A stretch of 51,273 bases of DNA, from assembly GCA_014904985.1 (NCBI GenBank), contig MU128923.1:395180-446452 (forward strand), written 5' to 3'. The DNA is from Hydnum rufescens UP504. Lineage: Eukaryota; Basidiomycota; Agaricomycetes; Cantharellales; Hydnaceae. The notes under the pieces were generated by a model. The model did no database searches. It saw only the letters and a list, made by a program, of their open reading frames with translations, and was not told where the DNA came from. Both the position numbers and the translations under genes were made by a program. Of this stretch, positions 10,561 to 20,740 are shown one piece after another. Within the stretch, counting starts at the first letter, position 1, and the number at the start of each line of letters is the position of its first letter.

Positions 10561-10983
10561 TTGATCACATACAGAGGAGACCTGATCTCAACAACAGAGG
10601 ACAGGTCTCAATCAGAACAGAAAAAAAATCCACCAGGAACAAATGAAGAAAAAAAAAACTGAGTAACAGGGTTGGTTACATAAGGGATATCTGCACAGGC
10701 AGGACAAAGGAATGGATACTGAGTTACTGCCTCATTGACCAAACCCCTAATCCTCACATTTCCAGAGCAACCTGGCTCATTGAATTCAAAGCCTCCAATC
10801 AGGAAGGAACTTGATGGCTCCTATCCCTACATATTGGAATATCAAGACATGCCAACACACCTTGCCTTTAATAGATTACATAATTATTAGGTAATGTGAA
10901 GTAGCAGAAGAAGCTACCTTAACATATCTTTGGATCATTGGTAGTTGCAGGTGTAAGCCTATTAAGAATACAGTATGCTGCAA

Positions 10984-11354
10984 TAGAGCTCTATGGGGTC
11001 CCAAATGTATTGCCAGTTAAAGGGCCTGCTTCTTATGTAATAACCCACTTTAGCCTATTTTGGCCATCAAATTTCCCAAAGAGGCTATGAGTGTAAGGGG
11101 TAGGGGTTGAATTCCCCTCCTTTTTGGGCCAGTATATGTTTGATCCCTCTATTTCAGCAGAGCTCCATCACCAGGAGCAAGAACCCTGGGGCCTCCTGCC
11201 TTCTAGTCAGGTGCTCTACCAACTGAGCTATACCTCTAGTTCTGGAGATGGAACTTATTATCCAACAGACCCAGCCACAGCCACAGGTCCAGTCCTCATA
11301 TTACATAAGGCATAGACCCTTTACCTGGCAATACATTTGGACCTCATAGAGATC
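10984..11354. mobile_element. MITE-like element with ~59-bp terminal inverted repeats
   Basis: The 10984-11042 segment (CTCTATGGGGTCCCAAATGTATTGCCAG...) is repeated inverted at 11296-11354 with roughly 85% identity. The enclosed 250 bp has no coding capacity but carries a tRNA-like segment. The size and non-coding interior suit a non-autonomous element. No clear flanking target duplication was found. Confidence 0.55.
11171..11238 (-). tRNA. tRNA-like sequence (pseudo-tRNA or SINE head)
   Basis: On the minus strand GAGGTATAGCTCAGTTGGTAGAGC gives a full D-arm and A box (TAGCTCAGTTGG). The anticodon arm CCTGACTAGAAGGCAGG has a seven-base loop CTAGAAG (AGA at the anticodon place). A T-arm CAGGGTTCTTGCTCCTG follows. 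The acceptor ends do not pair, the B box is weak and there is no serine-type long variable arm, so it is not a functional tRNA. It is more likely a tRNA-derived short interspersed element inside the surrounding inverted-repeat element. Confidence 0.5.
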
Positions 11355-11744
11355 TATTCAATGGGCCCCAGGCTAGAGTACACCCTTACAAACAGGTCAT
11401 CCTGGCACAGGATGTCATAATATAAGATATACATTACTCCCACCATATGCAATGTTTACTATGGTATTTTCCTGTGCCACTTGGCACAGTTCATACCACC
11501 ACAGATATTCTTTGTGCTCCCAGTATGTGGGGGATACTATTCTAATCATGATATTTCAGGGGTACCACACTTCCTCCCATAGTACAGCCACCAGGATCTA
11601 CTGGGGGGACACCACTCTCACTACTCCATAGAGCAAGCCAGGTACATCAGGAAAACCAAGAATGGGTTCAGAGGCATCTGAAGGCTTCAAAGCCTGAGAA
11701 CCAAAATAAGCATGGTCCTTATTCTGAGCCTTCAAAGCATAAGC

Positions 11745-11800
11745 TTCATGCCTTCTGAAGCCTTCTGAAGCCTTCTGAAGCTTTCTGAAGTGTCTTTGCA
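11745..11800. repeat. 10-bp palindromic tandem repeat
   Basis: Four head-to-tail copies of CCTTCTGAAG (11751-11790, the last CTTTCTGAAG). Each decamer is near-palindromic around TTCTGAA/CTTCTGAAG. Related CTTCAAAG palindromes occur just upstream (11685-11745). Confidence 0.75.
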
Positions 11801-11829
11801 TCACAGAAGCCAAGCTCTATAAGCTCTGA

Positions 11830-12755
11830 GGCTTCAATCAAACAGAGATAAAACTAGCTATATTTAGAGTCTATTGGGTGAAAAGTTGACAGAAAAAAGA
11901 CTATGCATCCATAAGGCCATCCCATCATAAAACTGCTGCTGCAAAACAATCTCCAGCATAAAAGACAAAACTGTATATGGGATGCATGGATTTCAGTGTC
12001 TAGTGTTTAAATATTTGAACACAGATGAGACTTACCAGAATAGATACCCAATACACACCTAAAATGCAGCAAGTCAGTTCAGCACCAAGGACAGATACAA
12101 AATATACATACATATCCAGTACATGTTATTCTGTACACAAGCAACTGGTTAGAAAATCTGTTAAGAGATAGGGATGTGCCATACACACTGCGGCATCCAT
12201 CCATCATCCCCCCCATGCACCAGGGTTTAACATGTGCCAGTCCTATATATGGAACCAACACTGAGAACAAGCAAGAGAATGGGATGGAGGCACAGTGATG
12301 AGGAGGTAAAGGAGGAGGAACATGGGTGAAGGAAGTTGGATGAAGAGAGTGGAGTTTGAAAAAATAGTACATAAACAACATTTGCTTCCGCTTCACCCCC
12401 AGATGGCTTCTGCTGACTCAACTTGACTCATGGCAACACTGCTGCCAGATGATTATCTTTTTAAGCTGTTTTTTTCCCACCCTGGCACCAGGATTCCAGA
12501 TAGGATAATATTTGAGGGGGAAGAGCATGGGGAGCATTGGCAAGCAGTGAAAATGTGTAAAAACAGGGCTAGATGGAAGCAAGAGTTCCAATGAGCCTGA
12601 CCTGTATTTGGTACCATGTGATAGGCATAATTCATAGCTTTCTGTGCACCATTTTTTCTGGAGGAGTGGATAAAAACTGCCAGAGAAATCCAATGAATAC
12701 TCCTCAAGAGTGGTGCATTTAGCATTGATCACATGACTAGATCACATGACTAATC
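11830..12755. other. Gene-free stretch
   Basis: No supported gene. Short ORFs on the minus strand (12079-12732) overlap one another in several frames, as expected for low-stop sequence, and show no motif or splice-supported joining. Confidence 0.35.
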
Positions 12756-12764
12756 CATGAGTTG

Positions 12765-12955
12765 GACTGAGCTCCCACTATGTGGGCACACAAACTGCCA
12801 GGTTACATAATAGAATCCACAAGTCAGAATCACAGGCCCAAGCTCCTGTTGTACAGGCACACAGACTGCCAGGTTACATAACAGAATCCATTAGAGTCCA
12901 AGGCCCTCAGCTCCTGCTATATAGGCATGCAGACTGCAGGGTTACATAATAAAGG
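12765..12955 (+). repeat. Three tandem ~65-bp units
   Basis: The unit AGCTCCTGNTATATAGGCA-CACAGACTGCCAGGTTACATAA occurs three times in a row, at about 12768, 12840 and 12908, with 80-90% identity. No gene is seen. Confidence 0.7.
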
Positions 12956-13017
12956 ACAACAGTTTGAACTGATTGCTGCTGAGTTGAGTCTTGGCAGTGC
13001 AATGTGGGCCAATGTTG

Positions 13018-13372
13018 GGATCAAATTGACATTTGCTTCTGCCTAAGGACTTACCTGTCAGAGTATCATTCTTCATTGACTCTATCATATGGCACCTACT
13101 TCTTCAAATGCTCTCGTGTCCTCTCTCCCTCCATTCACTAAGGGGGTTATTGTCATCCTTGCCATTATTGGCATTTCTCTTATTATTATTGCCATTGATC
13201 TATCGGGCCTCAGCCAGCAGGCTATGGGCTGGGTAGTCAACCAGTGGCAGCATTGGTGCCCTTGTCAGCACCTGTCATTCCCTCACTCCCCACGTGAGTC
13301 CATGGAGTTGCCAATCCAGACTCCCCCTCCTCCTCTGCCCCCAGTCCCTGAATCCACATCACCTGTCCCAAT
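13018..13372 (+). mobile_element. 5' fragment of LTR family 1
   Basis: The segment GGATCAAATTGACATTTGCTTC through CCCAATCC matches the first ~360 bp of the LTRs at 3355 and 27869. The TGTCA start is missing and the downstream two-thirds is replaced at 13372 by an unrelated repeat terminus. The LTR ORF is preserved up to the break and runs on artificially to 13421. Confidence 0.85.
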
Positions 13373-13689
13373 CCCACCTCGGTCAGCCACTTGGGCTGAC
13401 CTCAAAAGGAGTACCATTTGAGGTCATTTTGCTGGCCTAATGAGGGCTAATTTTCTTTGATGTCAATTGACAATCATCAAATTTGACCTTAGTGATTTGT
13501 CCAAAATCAATATTACATAGAGGGATACCTTATCTCTAAATTATAGTGTGGATTATAAGGCCATAGTTAAAAATGATTATTTATTAAGGTTGCTCTAATC
13601 ATGTACTTAACAAAATCTACCAAACAAAATCTATGGAATGAAATTAAACAAAAAGGAAATTAAGGGTGGACTGGATGAGAGCAACATGC
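13373..13689. repeat. Repeat terminus GGTCAGCC-type, then AT-rich spacer
   Basis: GGTCAGCCACTTGGGCTGACC (13379-13399, a short palindrome) followed by TTTCTTTGATGTCAATTGACAATC matches, inverted, the right end of the repeat at 1781-2425. Related termini lie at 31055-31062 and 48973-48980. From about 13500 to 13689 the sequence is AT-rich with no feature. Confidence 0.6.
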
Positions 13690-15899
13690 TCATAAGAGCC
13701 CAGCAGGAGTGCCCAGTAGTAGATCCTGATTCTCAAAAATATCCAGGCCTGGGAACTGCGAGAAATCAATGTCAACATTGGACGTTGGAAAGTCATTTAT
13801 GTCCATAGGCATAAATTTGAAGGTTGAATGATACATAGACGATGCCACCAAGGTCATGTCAACATCAGCCATTGGGGGGCCCATAGTGCCAACTCCAAAC
13901 ACAGGCAATGGGGATGGTGGAGTAGAGGTAGATGACAATTCTGGGCCTATTGAGTGAGTGGACGTGGCCTGAGGCCCTCATCTTCATCTTCTATGATCAG
14001 ATTTGAGACCACCTTCTTCCTCTTTTCCCCCCTTCTAGTTCCACTCCCATCTGTGACCTCATTTTTCCTCCTCCTCTTGGGGTTTGGCCTAGTAGTCCCA
14101 TCAGCCCCATCATCTGGATTTGGATCCCCTGAAGTTCCACCTTGCTCAGATGGAACAGACCCATCTTTAGCTGATGGTTTCTTCTTAGCAACCTCGCCCT
14201 CCCAATCTGCAACACATAACGTCAAGTCATCACTATTATGGACAAGCATTGTTGTCAGCTGTAGAGCCTGATCTTCTGGTGGTTCAAGCCATTTCACAGT
14301 GAGACATTTGTGATCATCTGCAGTGAATAGTCGGTTCCACAGGTTGGTCCAGTGCTCCATTCATACAGAAGAGACAGTAAATCCAAGCATATCAGGAAAC
14401 TCTCGGGTTGCAGGCCAGTTTTTGATCCATAGGTGATGTCATATAAGGAATGCAGGGATCATGCCCCAAGGAAACTTTGATCCAACAGTTGCTCTGCTAC
14501 ATTCCTCAAAAAGCCATGTGAGCTCAGCTGTACATGCAGTCCACTTGGCATGCATGTCAGGGGGCATCCGCTTTGGGGCTTGTGTTGGCCGTATTCCCAT
14601 TAGCCCCTCTGTGGCAATGATGTATGAATGAATTTTCAGTAGAAGCAATGTTTGGACTGGTAATTCCGCTTTACACCATTTTTGCATGGCACTCATCCCA
14701 CACACCATTGTGTTATGTTTGGATGCAGCAACGTCAGGATTCCCAGATATGATGATGTACATAATATGCATATTGAGCTTGGCACCCCATTTAACATCAT
14801 CGGACCATCTCTTGTTCAGGCTCTTCATCTGGCTCCCTAACTCAGCTGCATTGAATGAGATCTTCTGGGCAGTCACGACTTTGCATTTTGTGTGCTCTGC
14901 TACCAGCTCCTTTGCCTTTCATTTCCATGCCTCAGATTGTGACCCCCCATGTTCGGAAATGAGGGCAAGATATGCCGGCTTGATCACCTCTGCCACATAT
15001 TCATGACGTGGTCCTGGAAAGGCTGTGAATGTTAGAAAGACATCTGGAGTGAAGAGAGATAACGTATTACTTACAAGTTGCCTTCTCAGGATCTTCAGGA
15101 AGTGCATTCTGGTATGCATTCCATGCATTGCCACCAGCCCGCCACTCCTTAGTGGCAATGACCAAATTTGCAATCAGCATCACGGCATCAAGAGGACATT
15201 CCCAGGCCTTCGCACGATGCCTAAGACCCGCCATCAGGTCATTGGCAAGACCCTTGACCTCTAGCACTTGTTCCCGGGTGAAGCAACCCCCTGTCATCAT
15301 GGAGGGCACAACCTCCTCATCCAGATCATCATCATCATCATCATTATCACCATTAATGAGATTATTGATGTCCTCTTGATCTGCTGCAGATGCATCGACA
15401 AGATCATCTGCATAGTCTTGATCTGCCACAGGATCATCACTGTCGGACTCGTACCCATCATCCAACAAAAACAATGGATGCTCAGGGGCATTTATTTCAT
15501 CCTCCAGAGCTCCGTCATCAACCATGGGAAAATGAGCCAGGGATGAAGATGTTGCAATGATTGGGGAGGGTTATTTAGTTGTGTGAGAGCATGAGAAAAC
15601 ATGGGTGGTGGGGGACTGGAAGCATGAGATGATAGTGGAATAGGGACCAGAGGTGAAGGATGACGAGAAGCTTGGCTTTTTGTGCCTTGTTGTGTAACTT
15701 CATCTAGATGCTTTGCACCCCGAGGGGGGCCAGTATGCTCCTTGAAGGCAGCTTGGTGAGGGTGAGACCTTAGTTCTAGCTCAACAATGGCATGGTTAAC
15801 ACGGGGTGGAAGGGGCAGCTGCTCTGACAAGTTGGCTATGTGTTGAGATTTATTGGACCCAGGGCCTCTAGGTTTCTTGTAAGTTTTTGAGTTTCCCAT
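13690..15899 (-). pseudogene. Hypothetical protein, acidic then helical with basic nuclear-type cluster; decayed
   Basis: About 650 residues can be followed on the minus strand. The N-terminus (15899) is proline/serine-rich. An acidic run DNDDDDDDLDEE lies near 15335. A helical region (FTREQVLEVKGLANDLMAGL, NAWNAYQ) spans about 15270-15090. A 52-nt intron (15023-15074) leads to the middle part, then a basic segment KRRRKN/KRKK (about 14090-14000) looks like a bipartite nuclear signal, and a D/F-rich tail ends at 13690. Breaks are a frameshift near 15550, TGA at 14919-14921, 14439-14441 and 14361-14363 (all CGA to TGA by inference), and a frameshift near 13955. I recall similar proteins as expanded hypothetical families in mushroom genomes; function unknown. 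Confidence 0.6.
15023..15074 (-). other. Intron of the 13.7-15.9 kb gene
   Basis: On the minus strand the donor is GTAAGT, a CTAAC branch-site match sits 10 nt before the acceptor, and the acceptor is TTCACAG; the intron is 52 nt. Splicing joins PEDPEKAT to FPGPRHEYVAEVIKPAYLA in frame. Confidence 0.75.
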
Positions 15900-15929
15900 G
15901 CTTAGGAGAACAGAGCGAGGGTAGGGAGG

Positions 15930-16200
15930 TCAACTAAGCAAGTTCCCTGAACAATCAATCCATGTTCTTATTACTTGGGGGGGAGTGAAAGCAAAGAACA
16001 CAAAAAAGTATGTTCTGGACAATCAACTTGTAGTCCTGGTGCTTGAGATAGAGTGAAAGTGAGCAACACAGAAGTGTGCCCCAGACAATCAACTCTTGTT
16101 TTGTTCCTTGTATTTGTAATGGAGTAAAAGCTGAGAACACACTGGAGGGTGTTCCTAGGCAATCAACTCCCTGCTTATTAAGAAAGCAGATTTGAGAACG
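15930..16200 (+). repeat. Degenerate ~70-bp repeat array (first block)
   Basis: Four imperfect units share CAATCAACTCNTGTTCTTGTNCTTGAGATAGAGTGAAAG and GAACACAGAARTGTG. Related single units recur at 16930-17040 and 18270-18560, on both sides of the 249-bp array. No gene is seen between 16200 and 16550. Confidence 0.6.
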
Positions 16201-16559
16201 CAATGCAGGCCAACTGAAAAGCCCTCTCCAAAGCAGGTATGAAAAACAAATGCAACAGTGCGTGTTTGCTGTCTCAAAGCCAGCTGGTCATGGTGTGGTT
16301 GTGGTTCAGTGAGGAAACTGCTGACTATGGCAGCAAAAATGACTCAACACCAATACGTCAGTCTAAACAAGTAATTCATTAGGTGTATGTTGAAGTAAAG
16401 ACAGATACATAACAAACAGTTGAGCTGTTACAATTATTTTTTACATCACAGGTAAGTAGCCATGCAGAGGAAAGGGGTGCTTGTGAGATAGTGAGAATGA
16501 GGGGAAAAAGTCACCCTTCTAGATTACACATTTCGAGTCCCAGCTCGACACTCTCCTCT

Positions 16560-17087
16560 CAATTGAAGGTCATTGTTCCACTGGCAGAGCCAAAACATAT
16601 ATCGAGCCGTGGAATACCTTCATAGATAGAGATAGTGAGGGTGAGGGTGACACCATCAGCAGAGTCATAATGGCACTAGTGCATGCAAAGCCATCATACA
16701 TAAGGATGGTGTGGGCATGAGTCCAGATCGATATCCATCGGTGTAAAGTTCGTAAATAGGGATAGCGTGGATGACTCCATCATTGGAGTTCAGCATGACA
16801 CCAATCAATGCAAAATCTCCACACTCTGTGGGCTCAAATAGGCATTGAAATCATCGTTAGAACCGGGTCTTCTGGGTCTCATAAGTGTTCTCACAGGCCA
16901 CTCTTAAGCAAGTGGAGTGAGTGTAGGGAACCCAACAAAGTGAGTTCCCTGGATGCCCAACTCCCATTCTTGTTACTTGAGACAGAGTAAAAGCGTGGAG
17001 ACACAAGAAACTGTGCCCCAGACAATTAACTCTCCAGTTGAGGCGAAGTTCATAAATAGGGAAGGTGCAGGGCATCATCATCAGAGT
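16560..17087 (+). repeat. Diverged flank of the 249-bp array
   Basis: Partial and diverged pieces of the 249-bp unit (ATCGGTGTAAAGTTCGTAAATAGGGA and relatives) occur near 16600, 16735 and 17040, mixed with one 70-bp-type unit at 16930-17040. No gene is supported. Confidence 0.5.
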
Positions 17088-18135
17088 CTAGCACGATCCC
17101 CGCTGGGGCAAAGTTTGTAAATAGAGGGGGTGAGTCATTGGACCCCAATACGATACCAGTTGAGGCCAAGTTCGTAAATAGGGAAGGTGTAGCGTAAGAT
17201 ACTGGCCAATGCTGTCACAACCTTTCTTCGCATCAACATCCAAAAAGGCCTCTTCTACTTTGATGTGTCCTACTGTCCTTGCAGAACAACAGTCCATCAG
17301 TGCAACCGAGAAAAAGGCCATCCAACATCACCAAGCTGCGAAACCCTCATAGATTGGGACGGCCATGGGCAACACCATTGTCAGAGTCCAATTTGATACC
17401 GGTCAGTGTGAAGCTCGTAAATGGGAAGGTGTGGGTAGCAATGTAAGATACTGGCCAATGCTGTCGCAACCTTTCTTCGCATCGATGTCCAAAAAGGCCT
17501 CTTCTACTTCGATGCATCCTACTGTCCTTGCAGAACTGCAGTCCATTGGCGCGACCAAGAAAAAGACCATCCAACATCACCAAGCTGTGAAACCCTCATA
17601 GATTGGGATGGCCGTGGGCAACACCATCGTCAGAGTCCAATTTGATACTGGTTGGTGCGAAGCTCATAAATGGGAAGGTGTGGGTAGCAATGTAAGATAC
17701 TGGCCAATGCTGTCGCAACCTTTCTTCGCATCAATGTCCAAAAAGGCCTCTTCTACTTTGATGCATCCTACTGTCCTTGCAGAACCACAGTCCATCAGTG
17801 TGACCAAGAAAAAGGCCATCCAATGTCACCAAGCTGTGAAACCCTCGTAGATTGGGATGGCTGTGGGCAACACCATCATTGGAGTCCAATTCGATACTGG
17901 TCGGTGTGAAGCTTGTAAATGGGAAGGTGTGGGTAGCAATGTAAGATACTGGCCAATGCTGTCGCAACCTTTCTTCACATCAATGTCCAAAAAGCCCTCT
18001 TCTACTTTGATGCGTCCTGCCATCCCTGCAGAACCACAATCCATCGGCACAACCGAGAAAAAGGCCATCCAATGTCACCAAGTTGCAAAACCCTTGTAGA
18101 TAGGGGCAGCCATGGGGGGTACCATCATCGGAGTC
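17088..18135 (-). repeat. 249-bp tandem repeat (83-codon unit, decayed coding repeat)
   Basis: Units start at 17341, 17590, 17839 and 18088 (exactly 249 bp apart) with a partial unit before. On the minus strand one frame reads an 83-residue repeat containing MVMLDGLFLGRANGL, CKDSRMHRSRRGLFGH, CEERLRQHWPVSYIATHTF and LDSDNGVAHGRPNL. It is broken only by TGA at two recurring places, GH[stop]CEERL and NL[stop]GF, and at each place at least one unit retains CGA (about 17481 and 17848). So the ancestor may have encoded a long 83-residue repeat protein. No homologue recognised. Confidence 0.6.
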
Positions 18136-18269
18136 CAATACGATACTGGTTGGTGTGAAGAATGTAAATGGGCATGGTGTGGACTCAAATAGGCATTGAA
18201 CATTGTCATTGGACCTGGATTTCTTGTAAGTGTGCTCACTTGTCATGGTTAAGTGAGTGGAGTGAGTGC

Positions 18270-18560
18270 AGGGAACGCAACAGAACAAGTTCCTTGGATG
18301 CCCAACTCGCAATCTTGTTACTTGAGATAGAGCAAAAGTGGAGACACAAGAAACTGTGTCCCAGACAGTCAACTCTTGTCGTGTTGATTGTGCCAGAGCC
18401 AAGAACACACCTAGGCATTGAACATCATAAGATTTTGGATCGTTGAGCCCAGATCCTCAAGTTCTCTTACTGGTCATTCTTAAGCAAGTAGAGTGAGGGT
18501 AGGGAACACAACAGAGTGAGTTCCCTGGACCATCAACTCGCATTCTTGTTGCTTGAAAAA
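18270..18560 (+). repeat. Degenerate ~70-bp repeat array (second block)
   Basis: Units with TTCCYTGGAYNNNCAACTCGCATTCTTGTTACTTGAGATAGAG continue the family of 15930-16200. They border the 249-bp array on its right side. Confidence 0.55.
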
Positions 18561-18671
18561 AAACAGAAGTGAACATGGTGTGAGTGCTAAGTGCAGTCAT
18601 CATCAGGCAGCAGTTGGTAAGCATGGGCATGAAGATTCAATGCAACAGAGTGCGTTGCCTCCTCAAAACCT

Positions 18672-18765
18672 GGAGTTAAAGTTCGAAGTTCAACATTCGG
18701 AGTTCGGAGTTTGGAGTTCAGAGTTTGGAGTTTGACATTCAACACCCCAAGTTTAGAGTCAACAA
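18672..18765. repeat. Short GGAGTTTGGAGTT-type repeat
   Basis: About eight imperfect copies of a 7-8-bp unit (GGAGTTY / AGAGTTTGGAGTTT). The next 300 bp (18780-19080) is AG-rich and gene-free. Confidence 0.6.
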
Positions 18766-19129
18766 ATATCATATCATAAATGCATTACATTCATGAGAAT
18801 ACAAAAAGAAATACAAAACAGAGAGCAAATATAAGGAGGAATGATGGCAGAGAGTACGGTGAGAAATGAGACAACAAAGACAAAGATGAAAGGGATGGGG
18901 ATGATGAGGATGCACCACAAGGTTGCAGACAGCGAGTGTGTGGATCATGAGATTGGAACTGACATGGACGATGGGGACAAAGCTGATAAGAATCACAATA
19001 ACAATAAGTAACACTGTGAGGATGAGTAGGAGGGAAAGCAAGTACCAATGGAGAACACTATGCTTTAGCTAGGATACCATGGCTGCTCCAAGATCAAGTC
19101 TAGTATCACTCCCCAAATTGCATTCCCTT

Positions 19130-20172
19130 TCATTCACCCAAATGTCTCCTCGTTTGCGTCTTGGGTCTTGAGTTGTGACCCCTCCTTGTGAATGTCTGCC
19201 TGTTTCCACTTGGCAATCCGACAAAGGTCAGCCACCCATAGTGCCGCCGGTAGTCCACCAGATTGGCTCCTGGAAGTGCAACTTCACCGGGTTGCCAATA
19301 GCCATTCCATCGGTGTGAGCCAGAAATCATCATCTCCAGATGACGCATCCAACAGGTCACAGAACCAGCAGGTGCTGCGGTGAGATAAGCACTATACCAG
19401 GATGCCGAAATATCAGTGACATCCATCTTCCAAGGGACCAGGGCATTTTTGTTGACAGGAATAGGGGGGATACCGTTCATAGTCCAGTATGATCTGACCT
19501 AGTGAACTTTCTCTGTTCAAAGTGAGGGGGCCCAACGGCAAGGAGTTGAGAGACTTCTTCCTCTGAGGAGGCATGGGCATACACACGATCGATGTAAAGA
19601 TGTCCACAACACCAACAAAATTTTGAAGTGGTTTCTCCCAGATGTAATCCTCCACACCTGTCCAGCGAATATTGGCTCCGCTCATTCCTGAGGTACTCCC
19701 AACAGGCATTGCACCTGCCCTCTGCCTTGAACATCAGGAAGATGTGATAGGGAGCACCCTTGTGCCGAGTGGGCTTGCTCTTGTGAGCAGCAAGAACCTC
19801 CCATTGATGAAGCTGGAGTACCCACTCTACATCCCGGTCAAATTCACTAATTGGACTGATGTCGATGCAATGCCAGGACTTAAGAGGAACAGCATTGAGA
19901 TGAGGCACAATAACTGATGCAATGAGAGGAGGGGGCTGGAGGGATGGGAGGAGCAGAAGAGGCAATAGTCAGATGACCTGAACATGGTTCCATAGGAGGC
20001 TGTCAACATAGGCTGATGCAGGAGGGCCTGTGGGGTGTGAAGACCATGGTCCAGTTGGAGGTTGGGGCATTGCTGTAGCATAGGCCCCTGCTGGATACTG
20101 ACTAGACCCAGCGACTCCAAAATCGCATTGAGTCATCATACAACATACGCATCTGGCCTTGCCCATGCTCAC
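19130..20172 (-). pseudogene. Hypothetical cysteine-containing protein, decayed
   Basis: The frame from about 20150 (FGVAGSSQYPAGAYATAMPQ, proline-rich) continues through one TGA near 19969 into ISEFDRDVEWVLQLHQWEVL. It then shows a cysteine-rich segment, CNACWEYLRNERSQYSLDRC followed by CWCCG (about 19750-19600). After a frameshift near 19480 it runs on as MNGIPPIPVNKNALVPWKMD to the stop at 19130. The TGA sits where CGA would continue the frame. The cysteine spacing suggests a small metal-binding site. No family is recognised with confidence. It lies in the same orientation as its two neighbours. Confidence 0.45.
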
Positions 20173-20234
20173 CGAGAATGATGAGCAGGAGGCTCCCGCT
20201 CCAGTCCTTCACGCCACCTGGTCATGGCCATACT

Positions 20235-20525
20235 CCTCATCTGTCACCACTCATGCTCTTGCTCATGTTGATCTCGCTCATCCTGATCACATCGTTCTGG
20301 TCTCACCGTTCTTGCTCATCCCCAATCACGTCGTTCCGGTCTTGCCGTTCTTGCTCATCCCGATCACGTCATTCCAGTCTTGCCATTCTTGCTCATCCTG
20401 ATCACATCATTCCCAGTCTCACCATTCTTGGCTCATCCCAATCATGTCATTTCCAGTCACGGCATTTCTCGTTCATCACAGTCACATCGTTCCCATTCAC
20501 AGCGTTCCCACTCATCCCGTTTACA
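20235..20525 (+). repeat. ~39-bp minisatellite
   Basis: About seven tandem units of TTGCTCATCCCGATCACGTCATTCCAGTCTTGCCATTC-type sequence (shown here joined from two halves), with clear CG/TG/CA variation between units. Translation products are low complexity and not regarded as genes. Confidence 0.7.
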
Positions 20526-20740
20526 TTCATGATTGGAGGGGTGGTAATTTAGTCTGCTTCACAAGAGCACCAGAGCCTTCAATCTCTTTTGACTTACTGG
20601 GCAAGTTCAGAGCACTATATTGAACTGCTGAAGTAGCAAGGTTTGAGGTATGGGCGAAGGCCCTCAGAGGAAAGGCCTCCTGTTCATCTAGCACAAGGCT
20701 CACAACATCTGGAGATCTCAGAGAGGCTCGAGACCACAGT

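Noticed and set aside
11171..11238. Functional tRNA-Ser (AGA)
   Set aside because: Acceptor stem does not pair, B box is weak and the long variable arm of serine tRNAs is missing.
15025..15546. Plus-strand ORFs opposite the acidic region at 15.1-15.5 kb
   Set aside because: They are antisense shadows of the GAT/GAC-rich minus-strand frame.
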